From Salticus scenicus (taxonomy: Eukaryota; Arthropoda; Arachnida; Araneae; Salticidae), in contig OZ005653.1 in the NCBI GenBank assembly GCA_963930645.1, positions 112,263,259 to 112,327,258 of the forward strand: a stretch of 64,000 nucleotides of DNA, read 5' to 3'. The notes below the pieces were generated by a model. The model worked only from the letters and a program-made list of their open reading frames with translations, was not told where the DNA came from and ran no database searches. The translations under genes and the position numbers were made by a program. Shown one piece after another: positions 47,042 through 57,925 of this stretch. The first letter of the stretch is position 1; every line of letters begins with the position of its first letter.

Positions 47042-48184
47042 TGTTGTAATTAAATTACACATTTAGATATATATAGATACAGAAATGATTTTTCATTTAA
47101 GCATATAGCTATTTGTGTATAAATATTTTTGTGGTAGAATAATGGAAAGTAATTATTAATCTGTATGTAAATATTTTGATAAAAAAAAAGTTGTTTGCTT
47201 TAAAAAAAGAATAAGATAAATTTATAAGTGCTGCTTGTAAAATTGAAGGAGAAGGGAAAAAAATGAGATAGGGATCTCTTAGACTAGCTGGCTGCCCAGT
47301 GACATTATAGAACAAAGATGGAAAGAGGAAAATTTATAGGACTCAAAAAACTTGAATGGAGCATCGCAAAAACAACCCCAGGCTAGGGAACGACAGGCCA
47401 CCCGCACGCCGCTCACACAGACTCTCCCTTCAGCCCTCGACTTAAGAAGAGTATTTTTTATAGAAGTACGAGGAAGGCTTCGGGGTCAACTTTTCGGCGA
47501 GACGGTGATGGAATCTCCTGGTGGTGCAATCTCCCGGTAGCTCTCCAGATATACTGCTTCCTCCCGCATCAACGGTCCTTGAATTTTAATCTCAAGATAT
47601 GAAAAATAGGAGAAACCCGAAGAGACCAAAACACCTATGATTCATCTTTGAACAGAATCTATCGAATGGAGCCTGCAAATGTATTCCTATTCCAGGATCT
47701 CTAAGTGCCCTAGAGTTGTTAAATAGGAGTCCTCTATGATTTGCTTGAGGAAAGAAGTAGAATTACCCCACTGCCGTTTACGATGGAATAACCTCTATAA
47801 TGCTCATCTGGGTGAGTCAAATTTTAATAAAAAGAAAATATTTTATTGTATCTATCCCCATTTATTCTATTATTAGTCATGTCTGAGTACTACCTAAAGT
47901 AATGTTGAATAAAATTAAACTTGAATTGAATAAAATATTAGTTTTGTATAAGAGACCAAAATATTTAATAAAATGCATTATTAATGAAATTCTTTGTATA
48001 TCTATTAATTAAGGAATAATTTATTTTGGAATATTTATTTTAATTTGAAGTTATCTCCTTAATAGATAGATAAGTTTATGACCCATTAAAAATATTTAAA
48101 GAACTTGGGTGTAACTTTAATGTAATGAACGCAATGTACGATACAGTTTGGAGAATGTCTTAAATTAACAATTTCTCTCCAACA
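47042..48184 (+). repeat. 5' LTR
   Basis: TG...CA bounded, matching 55390-56533 along its full length. A GC-richer core (about 47370-47570) stands out from AT-rich flanks and probably holds promoter or leader signals. A strong donor-like GGGTGAGT lies at 47810-47817 and is conserved in the other LTR. Short frames inside both LTRs lack ATG starts and are unlikely to be genes. Confidence 0.93.
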
Positions 48185-48210
48185 CTGTAAATCCAACCAA
48201 AAAAGCGATT

Positions 48211-48228
48211 TGGTGCCTATCCAGTTGA
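48211..48228 (+). promoter_or_regulatory. Candidate primer-binding site
   Basis: TGGTGCCTATCCAGTTGA starts with TGG, complementary to the CCA end of a tRNA, 26 nt after the LTR. The tRNA was not identified. Confidence 0.4.
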
Positions 48229-48885
48229 GGTCATAAAATGATATAATAAAAAGGAAAAAATAAATAAAATAAGATAAACTAATTTAGGAAAACTTTAAGG
48301 TGGACTCAGACAAAAAAATAATATAAAAATATACTAAGCAGTTGCTTAAATAAAATTGGATAGATATAAATAAAGGAAATCATAGCATTATAATGTTATT
48401 GTATTTGTATATGAATAACTGATAAAAAAATATATATAATGAATAGATATGCAAATGTGTACATATAATATATATATAGATATAAATTACACTTTCATTA
48501 ATAATGATAAGCAGAATATGAAAATAAATGAAGTGTATTTGAAATAATTACAGTTGTAAATTTTGAAAAATTACTGGAAATATTTTATATGTACACATAA
48601 ACAGCAAGATTGCTCAGGAAGGTTTCTTGAAATCAATTAATCTGATATTTTGTTTGTTTGATAATATTATTTTGGATGCCTGTATACATATAAAATTTGA
48701 ATATTTTACTTTGAAGAAAGTAAATAGTTTCCTAAAATAAGGAATAATAATAATAATTGAACTAGAATAATCTAGCTAGTCAGTAAATATATGTATACAA
48801 GCATAATTTGTGTTAATGTTAATACATATAAGAATGATTTTTTAAGAGTTGATTTAAAGTAAAGATTAGAAAGTAGGTGATGTAA

Positions 48886-50025
48886 ATGAAAAGTACTTAT
48901 AAATTGAGAAATAAAGTTGCGAATAAGTGTGATACAAAAACTCAAAATCAGAAGAAAACGGTGGAAACAAAAACTGAGAAGGTAGTACCGGGTAAAATAA
49001 AAATGGAGAAAAAATTAACAGTCTCATTAGATACGCTATTAGTGGGTCTTCCACACTTCAGTGGGGACAGTCAGGCTAATATAGATAAATTTCTAGAATC
49101 ATTTGAGACATTAACAAATGCGACAGAATTAGACGATGTAATTAAATTATTAATTTTAAAAAGTAAAATCAGTGGAAAAGCAAAGAAGAAAATAAACTTG
49201 GATGAGGATTTAATAAATGAGAATGTGTATGAGCAATTCAAACTTAAATTAAAAGAAAAATTTAAGAGCAAAGTAAATTTCTCAAAAGCTCAGGCAGATT
49301 TCATGAATATCAGGCAATCACCAAAACAAACTATAGAAGAATATGCAACGGAAATAATAAAAAAATCAAATGAATTTTTAAAAGGGTCTGGATTCGAAAA
49401 CAAAGATGGGGCAAAAGAATTTGTAAACAGTTTAAAATTAAATAAATTTATTGAAGGCATGAGGGCAGACATAGCATTTGAGTTAAGAAAGGCAGATATA
49501 AAAGATTTTGAAAGTGCATTAAAAATGGCTAAGACCATTGAAAATGCAATGCAATTTAACGTGGAGGAAATAAATACTATAGAGAAAAAAAATCGCAACG
49601 AAACCGATATGTGTACATTATTATTAGAATTAACATCGAAACAAACTGAACAAATCAAACAATTAGAAAAAAAAATCGAAGAATTAGAAATAAGAAATAA
49701 CAGATCAGAAAGTCAAGAGAGACAAAAACATGACAGCACAAGATTTTGTGCAATTTGCAAAACTAGATCACATAATGCTGAACAATGCTGGTACAATTCA
49801 AGAACTAATCCCAATATTGTAAACAATACAGTCCCTATAATACAAGAGAGTGAAAATGCAGGGGTTAGAAACGTAAGATCAGACGAAAATAGATCTAGTA
49901 ATACAAATTATGGAAATTTTGATAGGGGTACTAGAAATTATTTCATAAGAAGTTCACATAGGAATTTTAGACAAAGGGGTACAAACCGCCCTGCTATAAC
50001 GTTTCCAAGGCAGTCGGGAAACTAA
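48886..50025 (+). CDS. gag: Gag polyprotein of the gypsy element
   Basis: An intact frame of 379 codons from the ATG at 48886. A basic N-terminus is followed by a capsid-type region (LVGLPHFSGDSQANIDKFLE near residues 53-72, and a segment with RQSPKQTIEEYATEI near 143), a predicted coiled coil (LLLELTSKQTEQIKQLEKKI around 245-264), and one zinc knuckle CAICKTRSHNAEQC (Cx2Cx4Hx4C, about residues 288-301). The tail is rich in R, N and G. Gag forms the cytoplasmic virus-like particle and binds the element RNA. The stop TAA at 50023-50025 sits right after the slippery heptamer GGGAAAC, so a share of ribosomes should pass into pol. Confidence 0.92.
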   Translation: MKSTYKLRNKVANKCDTKTQNQKKTVETKTEKVVPGKIKMEKKLTVSLDTLLVGLPHFSGDSQANIDKFLESFETLTNATELDDVIKLLILKSKISGKAKKKINLDEDLINENVYEQFKLKLKEKFKSKVNFSKAQADFMNIRQSPKQTIEEYATEIIKKSNEFLKGSGFENKDGAKEFVNSLKLNKFIEGMRADIAFELRKADIKDFESALKMAKTIENAMQFNVEEINTIEKKNRNETDMCTLLLELTSKQTEQIKQLEKKIEELEIRNNRSESQERQKHDSTRFCAICKTRSHNAEQCWYNSRTNPNIVNNTVPIIQESENAGVRNVRSDENRSSNTNYGNFDRGTRNYFIRSSHRNFRQRGTNRPAITFPRQSGN

Positions 50026-50076
50026 ATGAGGGGTTTACCAAGAGTAAAAATAATAATAACATAGTCCCTCGTAAAT
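50016..50076 (+). promoter_or_regulatory. -1 ribosomal frameshift signal: GGGAAAC plus downstream pairing
   Basis: GGGAAAC (50016-50022) is read in gag phase as G GGA AAC, a classical X XXY YYZ slippery site, and is followed directly by the gag stop. After a 5-nt spacer GAGGG (50028-50032) can pair with CCCTC (50066-50070), and GTTTAC (50033-50038) with GTAAAT (50071-50076). The order of the strands is that of a pseudoknot, although the lack of linker between the 3' strands may make the two stems alternatives. The pol frame is open from 49971 on, so a -1 shift here gives a continuous Gag-Pol. Confidence 0.75.
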
Positions 50077-50309
50077 CCCTTAACATATCCCGGAGACTAA
50101 AAACGCATCAAAATAGCGATAAAAAATATGAGAATCAAACAGACAAGGAATTAGACAGAAATTATTATGAAAAATATTATAAAGTAGAGAGGCAGAGAAG
50201 CGAGAAAGATAACAATTCACGCAGGTATAATAAAAACAAAAAGAAATCAAATGTAATTCATACACCAGATCGATATCTGTGCACAAAAAGATGGAAAAAC
50301 ACACAAGAG

Positions 50310-52940
50310 ATGAAATATTTGACAAATATTGATCAAAATGATATAGGTAACCTACCCATCTTAGATTTGAATATAAATGGGGTACCTACACGAAATTTAA
50401 TCGATACAGGCGCAACTTTAAATGCAATGTGTCCCAAAATATTTCAAAAAATCAAAGAAACAGGGATAAAAATTCAGTATTTGTCAAATAATGTAAACAT
50501 ACACACATTAAACAATCAGAGAACTAATTTCAAAAAATGCATTAAAATTACATTCAAAATTAAAGGGAAATTCGTGACAGGTGTATTTTATATATTGAAC
50601 TTTAATTTTGATAAGACGTATAATGTAATATTAGGTTATGACTTTCTAAAAAGAAACAAAATGATAGTAGATTGTAAGGCAGGACATGTACTATTTAAAA
50701 ACATGAAATTGGAATTAAATAAAACTCCAAACAACCAAGAAATTCCAAATCATATAAATACCATGTCAATAGAAACAAATATACGCACATCACAGATGGA
50801 GGACAAAATACAATTCCCACAGTCAGGAGTGCATGATCAGGAACAGGAAGAAAATGGAAAAATTTATGGGTATTTTAAATGCTCAAAAGATCAGACAAAG
50901 TCAAAAAACAAGGAAAATGAACTAATAAATTGGGAGGCATCTTCTAGTAAACAAATGATAGAATTAAATGAGAAAAATGAAGAAAACATTATAAGGCAGG
51001 ATACGTTAAATCAAAATTATCACTTTGCAAGACTAATAAGAAAAATGGATGTTGCACCGAAACAAACAGTTTGGGCGGAAATAAAAGTTCCTAGAATATA
51101 CCAACACGAAACAATATTCCTTGAACCACAGAGAAATAATTCGGGTACAAACATAAATTGCTCTATACATAAAATAGATAATGAAAATAAACTAAAAGTT
51201 CAAATTTCAAATACAAAGGACCACAAAATTACTTTGAATAAAAATATGAAACTGGCGAAAGTTACACAACAATTCATAATAACGGACAAAACAAAACCAA
51301 AGAGAGAAATTATTAACAATTTAAACATGGTAGATGTTAAACAAATGAGAAAAGCTGACTTAAAAAAGGAAGATTTTAATCTAAGTCATTTAGATTCAGT
51401 AACACAAAAAGAAATGCATGAAATATTAATGAAAAATTATGCGGCATTTTCCAAAAATTACAAGACACTAGGGCAAACATCATTAGTTACACCAATATTT
51501 AAATTAGCTCATAATTACCCCATTCAATTAAAACCGTATAAATTGGCTTATAATATGAAAGATGTTGCGAAAGAGGAGATAAATAAATTATTAGAGGCAA
51601 AAATTATTGAACCAACAAACTCTCATTATGCAGCCCCCGTAATTTTCGTAAAGAAAAAATGTAACTCAAAAACAAATGATCCAAAACACATTAAAATGAG
51701 AGCAGCAGTAGATTACAGGGTGCTTAATGAAATCATAGAAGTTTCACCACATCCCATCCCAGATGCGAAAGAAATAATTCAGAGACTTAGTGGCAAAAAA
51801 TACTATACTGTGATGGACTTTCACTCGGCATTCTTCCAAATTAATTTAAAAGAAGAAGACCGAGAAAAATTAGCATTCATTACGGAATTTGGTTGCTATC
51901 AGCCAACCAGATTAAATTTTGGTAACAAAATATCAACTATGACATTTGCTAAACTTATGGATAAGATTTTATGTCACATAGATAAAAATAAAATTGGGTA
52001 CTTCATCGATGACATTATTTTAGGAACAGACTCAATAGAAGATATGAAAAAATTAATGCAGGAAGTTTTAGACATTTTAATAAAAAACAATCTAACTATT
52101 GACCCGCAAAAGATGCAAATATGTAAAAATGAGATAGAGTTCTTAGGGTATAAAATCAATGAACATGGTTATTCACCTTCGGAGGGAAATTTAAACAAAG
52201 TAAAAAAATTAATGAGACCAAACAATAAAAAAGGTATCTTACAACTGTTAGGGTTTTCGAACTATTTCAGAACATTGATAAAAAATTACAACGACATAAT
52301 AGATCCATTATTACAACTTACAAGAAAATACATAAAATTTAAATGGGGTGAAGAACAAGAGAAAGCATTTATAAATTTACAAACCGCGTTATTAAATGAA
52401 CCAACTCTAAGAGCTCCAGATATGAACAAAGAATTTTATTTGATCACGGATGCTTCAAAATACGCAATATCGGCGATTGTGGCACAAAAAGAGAATGGAA
52501 TCTTGCATCCGATTGAATATTATGGTAGGAAATTAAAAAAATCAGAAAAAAATTATCCAGCCATGAAACAAGAGTTACTAGCAATACATGAATCAGTATT
52601 AAATTATAAAAACTTACTGTTAGGAAAAAAGATATTTTTGTTAACAGATGCGAAGGCGTTAACATATTTTATTAATTTGGAGAAACAGCCTGACATAATT
52701 TCGAGATGGCTTTTAGATCTCCAAGAATTTGACATAACAGTAGAACATATATCAGGATCACAGAATCCGAGTGATTTTTTAAGTAGGCACATAGCAAACA
52801 TAACGCATGAAGATCAAGAGAATGAAAGGTATTTATTTAAAGCCGAAAAAGAGTTGTCAGAAGAAAACATTTTAAATAAACAAAAAAAAATGCGACAAAA
52901 TACAAAAAATAGTAGCATGTTTAAAATCAAAGAGAAATAA
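50310..52940 (+). CDS. pol: Pol: aspartic protease, reverse transcriptase, RNase H
   Basis: The frame is open from 49971, with a first ATG at 50310, and is 876 codons from there. Protease: LIDTGATLNAMCP at residues 30-42 and VILGYDFL about 80 residues later. RT: AAVDYRVLNEIIE near 470, VMDFHSAFFQI near 501 (first catalytic Asp) and YFIDDIILG near 564 (the DD pair; FIDD replaces the usual YLDD). RNase H: LITDASKYAISAI near 711, MKQELLAIHESV, LLTDAKALTYF near 778 and the final Asp in NPSDFLSRH. RT copies element RNA to DNA; RNase H removes the RNA. It most likely starts by frameshift from gag and not at the ATG. It ends early in a frame change before integrase. Confidence 0.92.
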   Translation: MKYLTNIDQNDIGNLPILDLNINGVPTRNLIDTGATLNAMCPKIFQKIKETGIKIQYLSNNVNIHTLNNQRTNFKKCIKITFKIKGKFVTGVFYILNFNFDKTYNVILGYDFLKRNKMIVDCKAGHVLFKNMKLELNKTPNNQEIPNHINTMSIETNIRTSQMEDKIQFPQSGVHDQEQEENGKIYGYFKCSKDQTKSKNKENELINWEASSSKQMIELNEKNEENIIRQDTLNQNYHFARLIRKMDVAPKQTVWAEIKVPRIYQHETIFLEPQRNNSGTNINCSIHKIDNENKLKVQISNTKDHKITLNKNMKLAKVTQQFIITDKTKPKREIINNLNMVDVKQMRKADLKKEDFNLSHLDSVTQKEMHEILMKNYAAFSKNYKTLGQTSLVTPIFKLAHNYPIQLKPYKLAYNMKDVAKEEINKLLEAKIIEPTNSHYAAPVIFVKKKCNSKTNDPKHIKMRAAVDYRVLNEIIEVSPHPIPDAKEIIQRLSGKKYYTVMDFHSAFFQINLKEEDREKLAFITEFGCYQPTRLNFGNKISTMTFAKLMDKILCHIDKNKIGYFIDDIILGTDSIEDMKKLMQEVLDILIKNNLTIDPQKMQICKNEIEFLGYKINEHGYSPSEGNLNKVKKLMRPNNKKGILQLLGFSNYFRTLIKNYNDIIDPLLQLTRKYIKFKWGEEQEKAFINLQTALLNEPTLRAPDMNKEFYLITDASKYAISAIVAQKENGILHPIEYYGRKLKKSEKNYPAMKQELLAIHESVLNYKNLLLGKKIFLLTDAKALTYFINLEKQPDIISRWLLDLQEFDITVEHISGSQNPSDFLSRHIANITHEDQENERYLFKAEKELSEENILNKQKKMRQNTKNSSMFKIKEK

Positions 52941-54069
52941 TAAATACAAAAGAAAATACTCTTTATTAGAAAATGATCTATTAGTATTGAAACATTCAAA
53001 TAATGCTACGGAAAATACGCAAAATATTATCATAGCTCCACATAGTTTAAGAGAGAAAATCATAAATACCACGCATTCCCCACACTTCGGTTTTGAGAAA
53101 ACATATCAAATGATTAAAAATAGATTTTACTGGATTGGGATGTACCAAACAGTAAAATATTTTTGTAGGAGATGTATTCCATGTAACTCTTACAAACCGC
53201 ATCAAACAATAAAACTTCCGTTACAAGTAATGAATAAGAACTATGCATGTGGCCAAGCATTAAATATTGATATTGTTGGAAAATTAGTACCAACGCTAAA
53301 ACAGAACAAATTTCTTTTAACAATTATTTGTGCGTTTTCTAGGTTCTTAGAAGTAAAACCGCTAAAAAATACCAATGCAACTACCATCATAAATGCGCTG
53401 CTAGAATATTTCGGAAAATATGGCCTATGCCAGTATATAAATTTAGACAATGCGCCTTATTTTAGAGGCAAAGAATTTACAGACTTCGCTAAGAATCTAA
53501 ATATAACATTGCGTTATTCGAGCATTTACAAACCCAGTAGTAATGGTACGATTGAGAAAGCACATTTAATTTTAAAAAATTCCATCTCAGCCATGTGTCA
53601 GGAAACTTTTGATTGGGACACGAGAATAAATTTTTTTAAGTTAAACTATAATATGTCGAAACATCGAGCAACGGGATACGAACCCGCTGTGTTATTTTTT
53701 GGGAGAAAATTAAAAACTCCATTTCTAGATTGCAATGACAGAAATAACGAAACCCCTTCGCAATATATATCAAAAATAAAACAATATATGCATCAGGCGA
53801 GAGCAAAAGCATTGCTAAATATGAAAAAAATTTCAGAAGAGTACAATAGAAATAAAAGTATAAATCCTAAAGAATTAGAGATAAGTGATGAAGTCTATCT
53901 TAAATCACTAAGAAAGAATAGAAAATTAGGTAAAAGGTTTGACGGACCATTTTTGTTGGAAAGGAAGTTCAGAAACTCGAATTACTTGATACGAGAAAAA
54001 GAGGGAAATAGAAGTTTAAAAATTCATATTTCAAAAATGTTTAAAGTACCACCAGAAAAAAAAAATTAA
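52876..54069 (+). CDS. Integrase of the gypsy element, in a shifted frame
   Basis: The frame is open from 52876 to the stop at 54067-54069; no ATG lies near its start, so it was once continuous with pol. The zinc-binding region contains THSPHFGFEKTYQMI and CRRCIPC. The catalytic core has D in NIDIVGKLVP, D in NLDNAPYFRGKEF and E in NGTIEKAHLI, with 35 residues between the last two, as usual. The C-terminal part has the GPY/F-type FDGPFLLERKF. It would join element DNA to the host genome, making the AATAA duplication. It overlaps pol (52876-52940) in the +1 frame; the A run at 52882-52890 is where the frames part. Confidence 0.88.
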   Translation: MNKKKCDKIQKIVACLKSKRNNKYKRKYSLLENDLLVLKHSNNATENTQNIIIAPHSLREKIINTTHSPHFGFEKTYQMIKNRFYWIGMYQTVKYFCRRCIPCNSYKPHQTIKLPLQVMNKNYACGQALNIDIVGKLVPTLKQNKFLLTIICAFSRFLEVKPLKNTNATTIINALLEYFGKYGLCQYINLDNAPYFRGKEFTDFAKNLNITLRYSSIYKPSSNGTIEKAHLILKNSISAMCQETFDWDTRINFFKLNYNMSKHRATGYEPAVLFFGRKLKTPFLDCNDRNNETPSQYISKIKQYMHQARAKALLNMKKISEEYNRNKSINPKELEISDEVYLKSLRKNRKLGKRFDGPFLLERKFRNSNYLIREKEGNRSLKIHISKMFKVPPEKKN

Positions 54070-54118
54070 AATAACCAGCTAAAGGATATAGGAAGGATCT
54101 ACGTCAATTAATAGAACA

Positions 54119-54158
<40 letters not shown>

Positions 54159-54938
54159 ACTAATAATAATAGATAGTAAAATAGTGTGGTTAGTTGAGAC
54201 ATACATAATTTTATTGTTGTAGAGGGGTGCTTCAGATTTTAACTGGTAACTGTTTGAAGCTGGTCTTCAAACAGAGAAATTAATATTTATGGCGGGGCCC
54301 CTTTATTTAGCTATAGATGTTCTTTTCTCCTTGCCAGTGAAGAATTTTGAATGTGGCCTTGATAACAATAATAAAAAAGTTTAATAATAATAATAATTGT
54401 AATAAAGCTAACATTAGAATGTATACAAAAATGTATCCAGTTGTGAGTGTGCAGATAATAATAATAATAGTGATAAAGGTATTATTGCATTTTGGCTGGA
54501 AAAACATAGAAATTGGAGTAGAATAAATCAATAACAGCTGTAATAATAGAGAAATGAACGCGAATTACATTGAGAATAAATAGAATGTAAGATAGAGATT
54601 GGATGAAGGCTCTAAAACGGGGATAGGAATTTTCTTCTTAAACACTAGAGGTTAAAAATAACAAAAAAATCCCAAGCACGACAAAAAAAAAAAAAAAAAA
54701 AAAAAAAAAAAGCACGGGTTTTAGACTGTAACATTAAGTAGATAAGGAGTTTTTAGATAAACTGTGTATAAAATAAAATAAAACAAACGAAGAGATAAAT
54801 AAATAAAAGTTGTGTACAGAATGTTGAAATATGCAAATAATCCAGAAAAATAATATAATAGTATATATATAAACTGTGTGTGAAATGCTATGATTTTGTT
54901 TATTTATATTTATGTATAGATATATATATAATTTTTTT

Positions 54939-54987
<49 letters not shown>

Positions 54988-55370
54988 TTTAAGAAAAACA
55001 TTTTTAAAATAAAGAAAAATATTTTCTTTTTTTTTGGGGAGTAGACTCACCCAAAAACAATTAATAATAAGATGTGCTCAACAGCAACAAACAGAATGAT
55101 GAAAAATGAACTATTATGTTTATCTATTATATTTTATGTCTCTGTAGGAATATACACAGAGACATAAAACAAAGAAAAAATGAAATGAACTCTTACATTA
55201 AATGAACATTTAAAGTGCTATGGACTGAAAGAATGGACAATACTTGTTCTGTTTTCTTCATATCTCAGTATCATATGAGTATTAGTATTTTGTTTGTGTG
55301 TATTTTTGTATTTTATTTTATAGGTCAAAATGATGTAACAAAGGCTTATATATATATATTTTTTTTTTTG
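54070..55370 (+). other. 3' non-coding part of the gypsy element
   Basis: About 1.3 kb without a credible frame and with no envelope-like signal peptide or transmembrane gene. It includes long A runs (54122-54157, about 54683-54711, about 54946-54985), AAT repeats and (TA)n. It may be an unconserved tail or the site where an extra gene was lost. Confidence 0.7.
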
Positions 55371-55389
55371 TAGAAAGGGGGGATATAAA
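55371..55389 (+). promoter_or_regulatory. Polypurine tract
   Basis: AGAAAGGGGGGATATAAA lies directly before the 3' LTR, the position of the primer for plus-strand DNA synthesis. The purine run is separated from the LTR by ATATAAA-type sequence. Confidence 0.7.
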
Positions 55390-56533
55390 TGTTGTAATTA
55401 AATTACACATTTAGATATATATAGATACAGAAATGATTTTTCATTTAAGCATATAGCTATTTGTGTATAAATATTTTTTGTGGTAGAATAATGGAAAGTA
55501 ATTATTAATCTGTATGTAAATATTTTGATAAAAAAAAAGTTGTTTGCTTTAAAAAAAGAATAAGATAAATTTATATGTGCTGCTTGTAAAATTGAAGGAG
55601 AAGGGAAAAAAATGAGATAGGGATCTCTTAGACTAGCTGGCTGCCCAGTGACATTATAGAACAAAGATGGAAAGAGGAAAATTTATAGGACTCAAAAAAC
55701 TTGAATGGAGCATCGCAAAAACAACCCCAGGCTAGGGAACGACAGGCCACCCGCACGCCGCTCACACAGACTCTCCCTTCAGCCCTCGACTTAAGAAGAG
55801 TATTTTTTATAGAAGTACGAGGAAGGCTTCGGGGTCAACTTTTCGGCGAGACGGTGATGGAATCTCCTGGTGGTGCAATCTCCCGGTAGCTCTCCAGATA
55901 TACTGCTTCCTCCCGCATCAACGGTCCTTGAATTTTAATCTCAAGATATGAAAAATAGGAGCAACCCGAAGAGCCCAAAACACCTATGATTCATCTTTGA
56001 ACAGAATCTATCGAATGGAGCCTGCAAATGTATTCCTATTCCAGGATCTCTAAGTGCCCTAGAATTGTTAAATAGGAGTTCTCTGTGATTTGCTTGAGGA
56101 AAGAAGTAGAATTATCCCACTGCCGTTTACGATGGAATAACCTCTATAATGCTCATCTGGGTGAGTCAAATTTTAATAAAAAAAAATATTTAATTGTATC
56201 TATCCCCATTTATTCTATTATTTAGTCATGTCTGAGTACTACATAAAGTAATGTTGAATAAAATTAAACTTGAATTGAATAAAATATTAGTTTTGTATAA
56301 GAGACCAAAATATTTAATAAAATGCATTATTAATGAAATTCTTTGTATATCTATTAATTAAGGAATTATTTATTTTGGAAAATTTATTTTAATTTGAAGT
56401 TATCTCCTTAATAGATAGATAAGTTTATGACCCATTAAAAATATTTAAAGAACTTTGGTGTAACTTTAATGTAATGAACGCAATGTACGATACAGTTTGG
56501 AGAATGTCTTAAATTAACAATTTCTCTCCAACA
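55390..56533 (+). repeat. 3' LTR
   Basis: Full-length match to 47042-48184, followed by the AATAA duplication at 56534-56538. Differences from the 5' LTR are scattered single bases and run-length changes. Confidence 0.93.
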
Positions 56534-56538
56534 AATAA

Positions 56539-56773
56539 TTTAAATTTCTGTTAATCTTTCAATTTTCCCTAACTTGAATGAAACTGCTATATTTCAATAT
56601 TTAAATCTCTTTTTCAAATTAATTTCACATATATTTTGTCTATATAGTGCGTATGCTCTATCTGGTAAGTGAATATGAATAGTTTGCAAATCAAATTTAT
56701 TTTTGAATGGCATTCTGCACATATATATTTGACACTGTAATCCATTATTTAAATGGGTGTTCAAATTTTAAAT

Positions 56774-56813
<40 letters not shown>

Positions 56814-57925
56814 TACCTATTGAAATAGGAAGGTTTTCTATTGAAGGTTTTTAAGATTAAATAATATCTGTGTTATGTGCTGGATATCGGAAATGCTATT
56901 CAAGCACATTTTGATTGAGTGGTAGTTAAATAAATATATGTAGTTTTGAAATTGCATTCTAAAATTCAATAATAGCAGTATTTGTCGTACATGTTCATGT
57001 TTATTGAATTGCTTATTTATTTAACATTTCTTTCTTATTTTAATAATATTTCTTTTTTTAATAATATTTAAATTCAGTTCTAATGTAGTCGGACTGAAGA
57101 ATTTGATTAAAAAAAAATCTATTTTTATTATTAATTTACTTTATTTCCATGATTATTAATTAATCTATTTCTACTATACCATGCATTATTTTTGTATTTC
57201 TATTATTAATATTAAAGTTTAATCATTTTAAGGAAAATATGTATTTCAGGATAATTTAATTTTTTGCAGGGGTTTGTAAGTCTAGGTATTATGGTTAAAT
57301 GCTTGGGTTCGGTGGAATACCCTCTTTGGAGGCCTTTTAAAGTGGTCCTAGCCAGCTTTATGCAAGTTCTGGATAGAACTAAAGAAATGGCCGTGCAGCT
57401 AGTTGGACGAGTGACGCCAGCAATCTAACCCGACACTTCCTGCGTACCAGAATTTAAAGTAGAACCGCTGTTGGATCTACTATTTTTATTAATGTAAGGA
57501 AGAACTGGATGCCAGAAAATTGGTTTTAAGAAAGTCGGGGTATAGAAACGTATTTTTTGGCTAAAAAAGCACATGTTTCTTCAGAAACTTATCATTTCCT
57601 ATTCTGTAAATAGAGGAGGATCCCCTTAAGAAGGCCATCATGTATTTTGGGATCCCTTTTCATTTATAATCAGTTTGTATTTTTTTTTTTTTTTTTTGTC
57701 TATATATATTTCAAAAAACTCACCATCATACGGAATGTTAGCTTGAAATAAGCGGACTGAAAGGTGCGCTCAAAATTCCAGCTGGAGAATTTATAATATG
57801 ATAATCTACAAAACATAATTTTGCGCAAAGGAAGAAAAAAAGAAACCTTAATGTTTTGACATGGAATTACACAGTGAAGAAAAATACTCATGTATACTTA
57901 CAGGATAAAGTTCTGGTAATTTCTA
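56539..57925. other. AT-rich spacer, no gene seen
   Basis: A (CA)n(TA)n microsatellite lies at 56772-56813. A less AT-rich patch at 57290-57480 (GGTTCGGTGGAATACCCTC, ACGAGTGACGCCAGCAATC) looks like a fragment of some element, but no frame or end could be assigned. Confidence 0.45.

Larger units (their letters stand above)
47042..56533 (+). mobile_element. Complete Ty3/gypsy LTR retrotransposon
   Basis: The 9.49-kb element has two LTRs of 1143 and 1144 bp starting TGTTG and ending CAACA, a 5-bp target duplication, a leader of about 700 bp, gag, pol in the -1 frame (protease, RT, RNase H), integrase and a 1.3-kb 3' non-coding part with a purine tract before the 3' LTR. Gene order PR-RT-RH-IN defines Ty3/gypsy. 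The LTRs differ at roughly a dozen to fifteen substitutions and a few small indels by eye, so the insertion is fairly young. No envelope frame was found. Confidence 0.93.

Noticed and set aside
47352..47540. A 62-codon frame identical in both LTRs (also 55701-55889)
   Set aside because: It lacks an ATG start, and identity is explained by LTR identity. It is more likely a GC-rich regulatory core.
50080..53450. Several minus-strand frames across gag-pol-integrase
   Set aside because: All overlap well-supported plus-strand coding sequence and show the leucine/phenylalanine-rich composition of antisense shadows.
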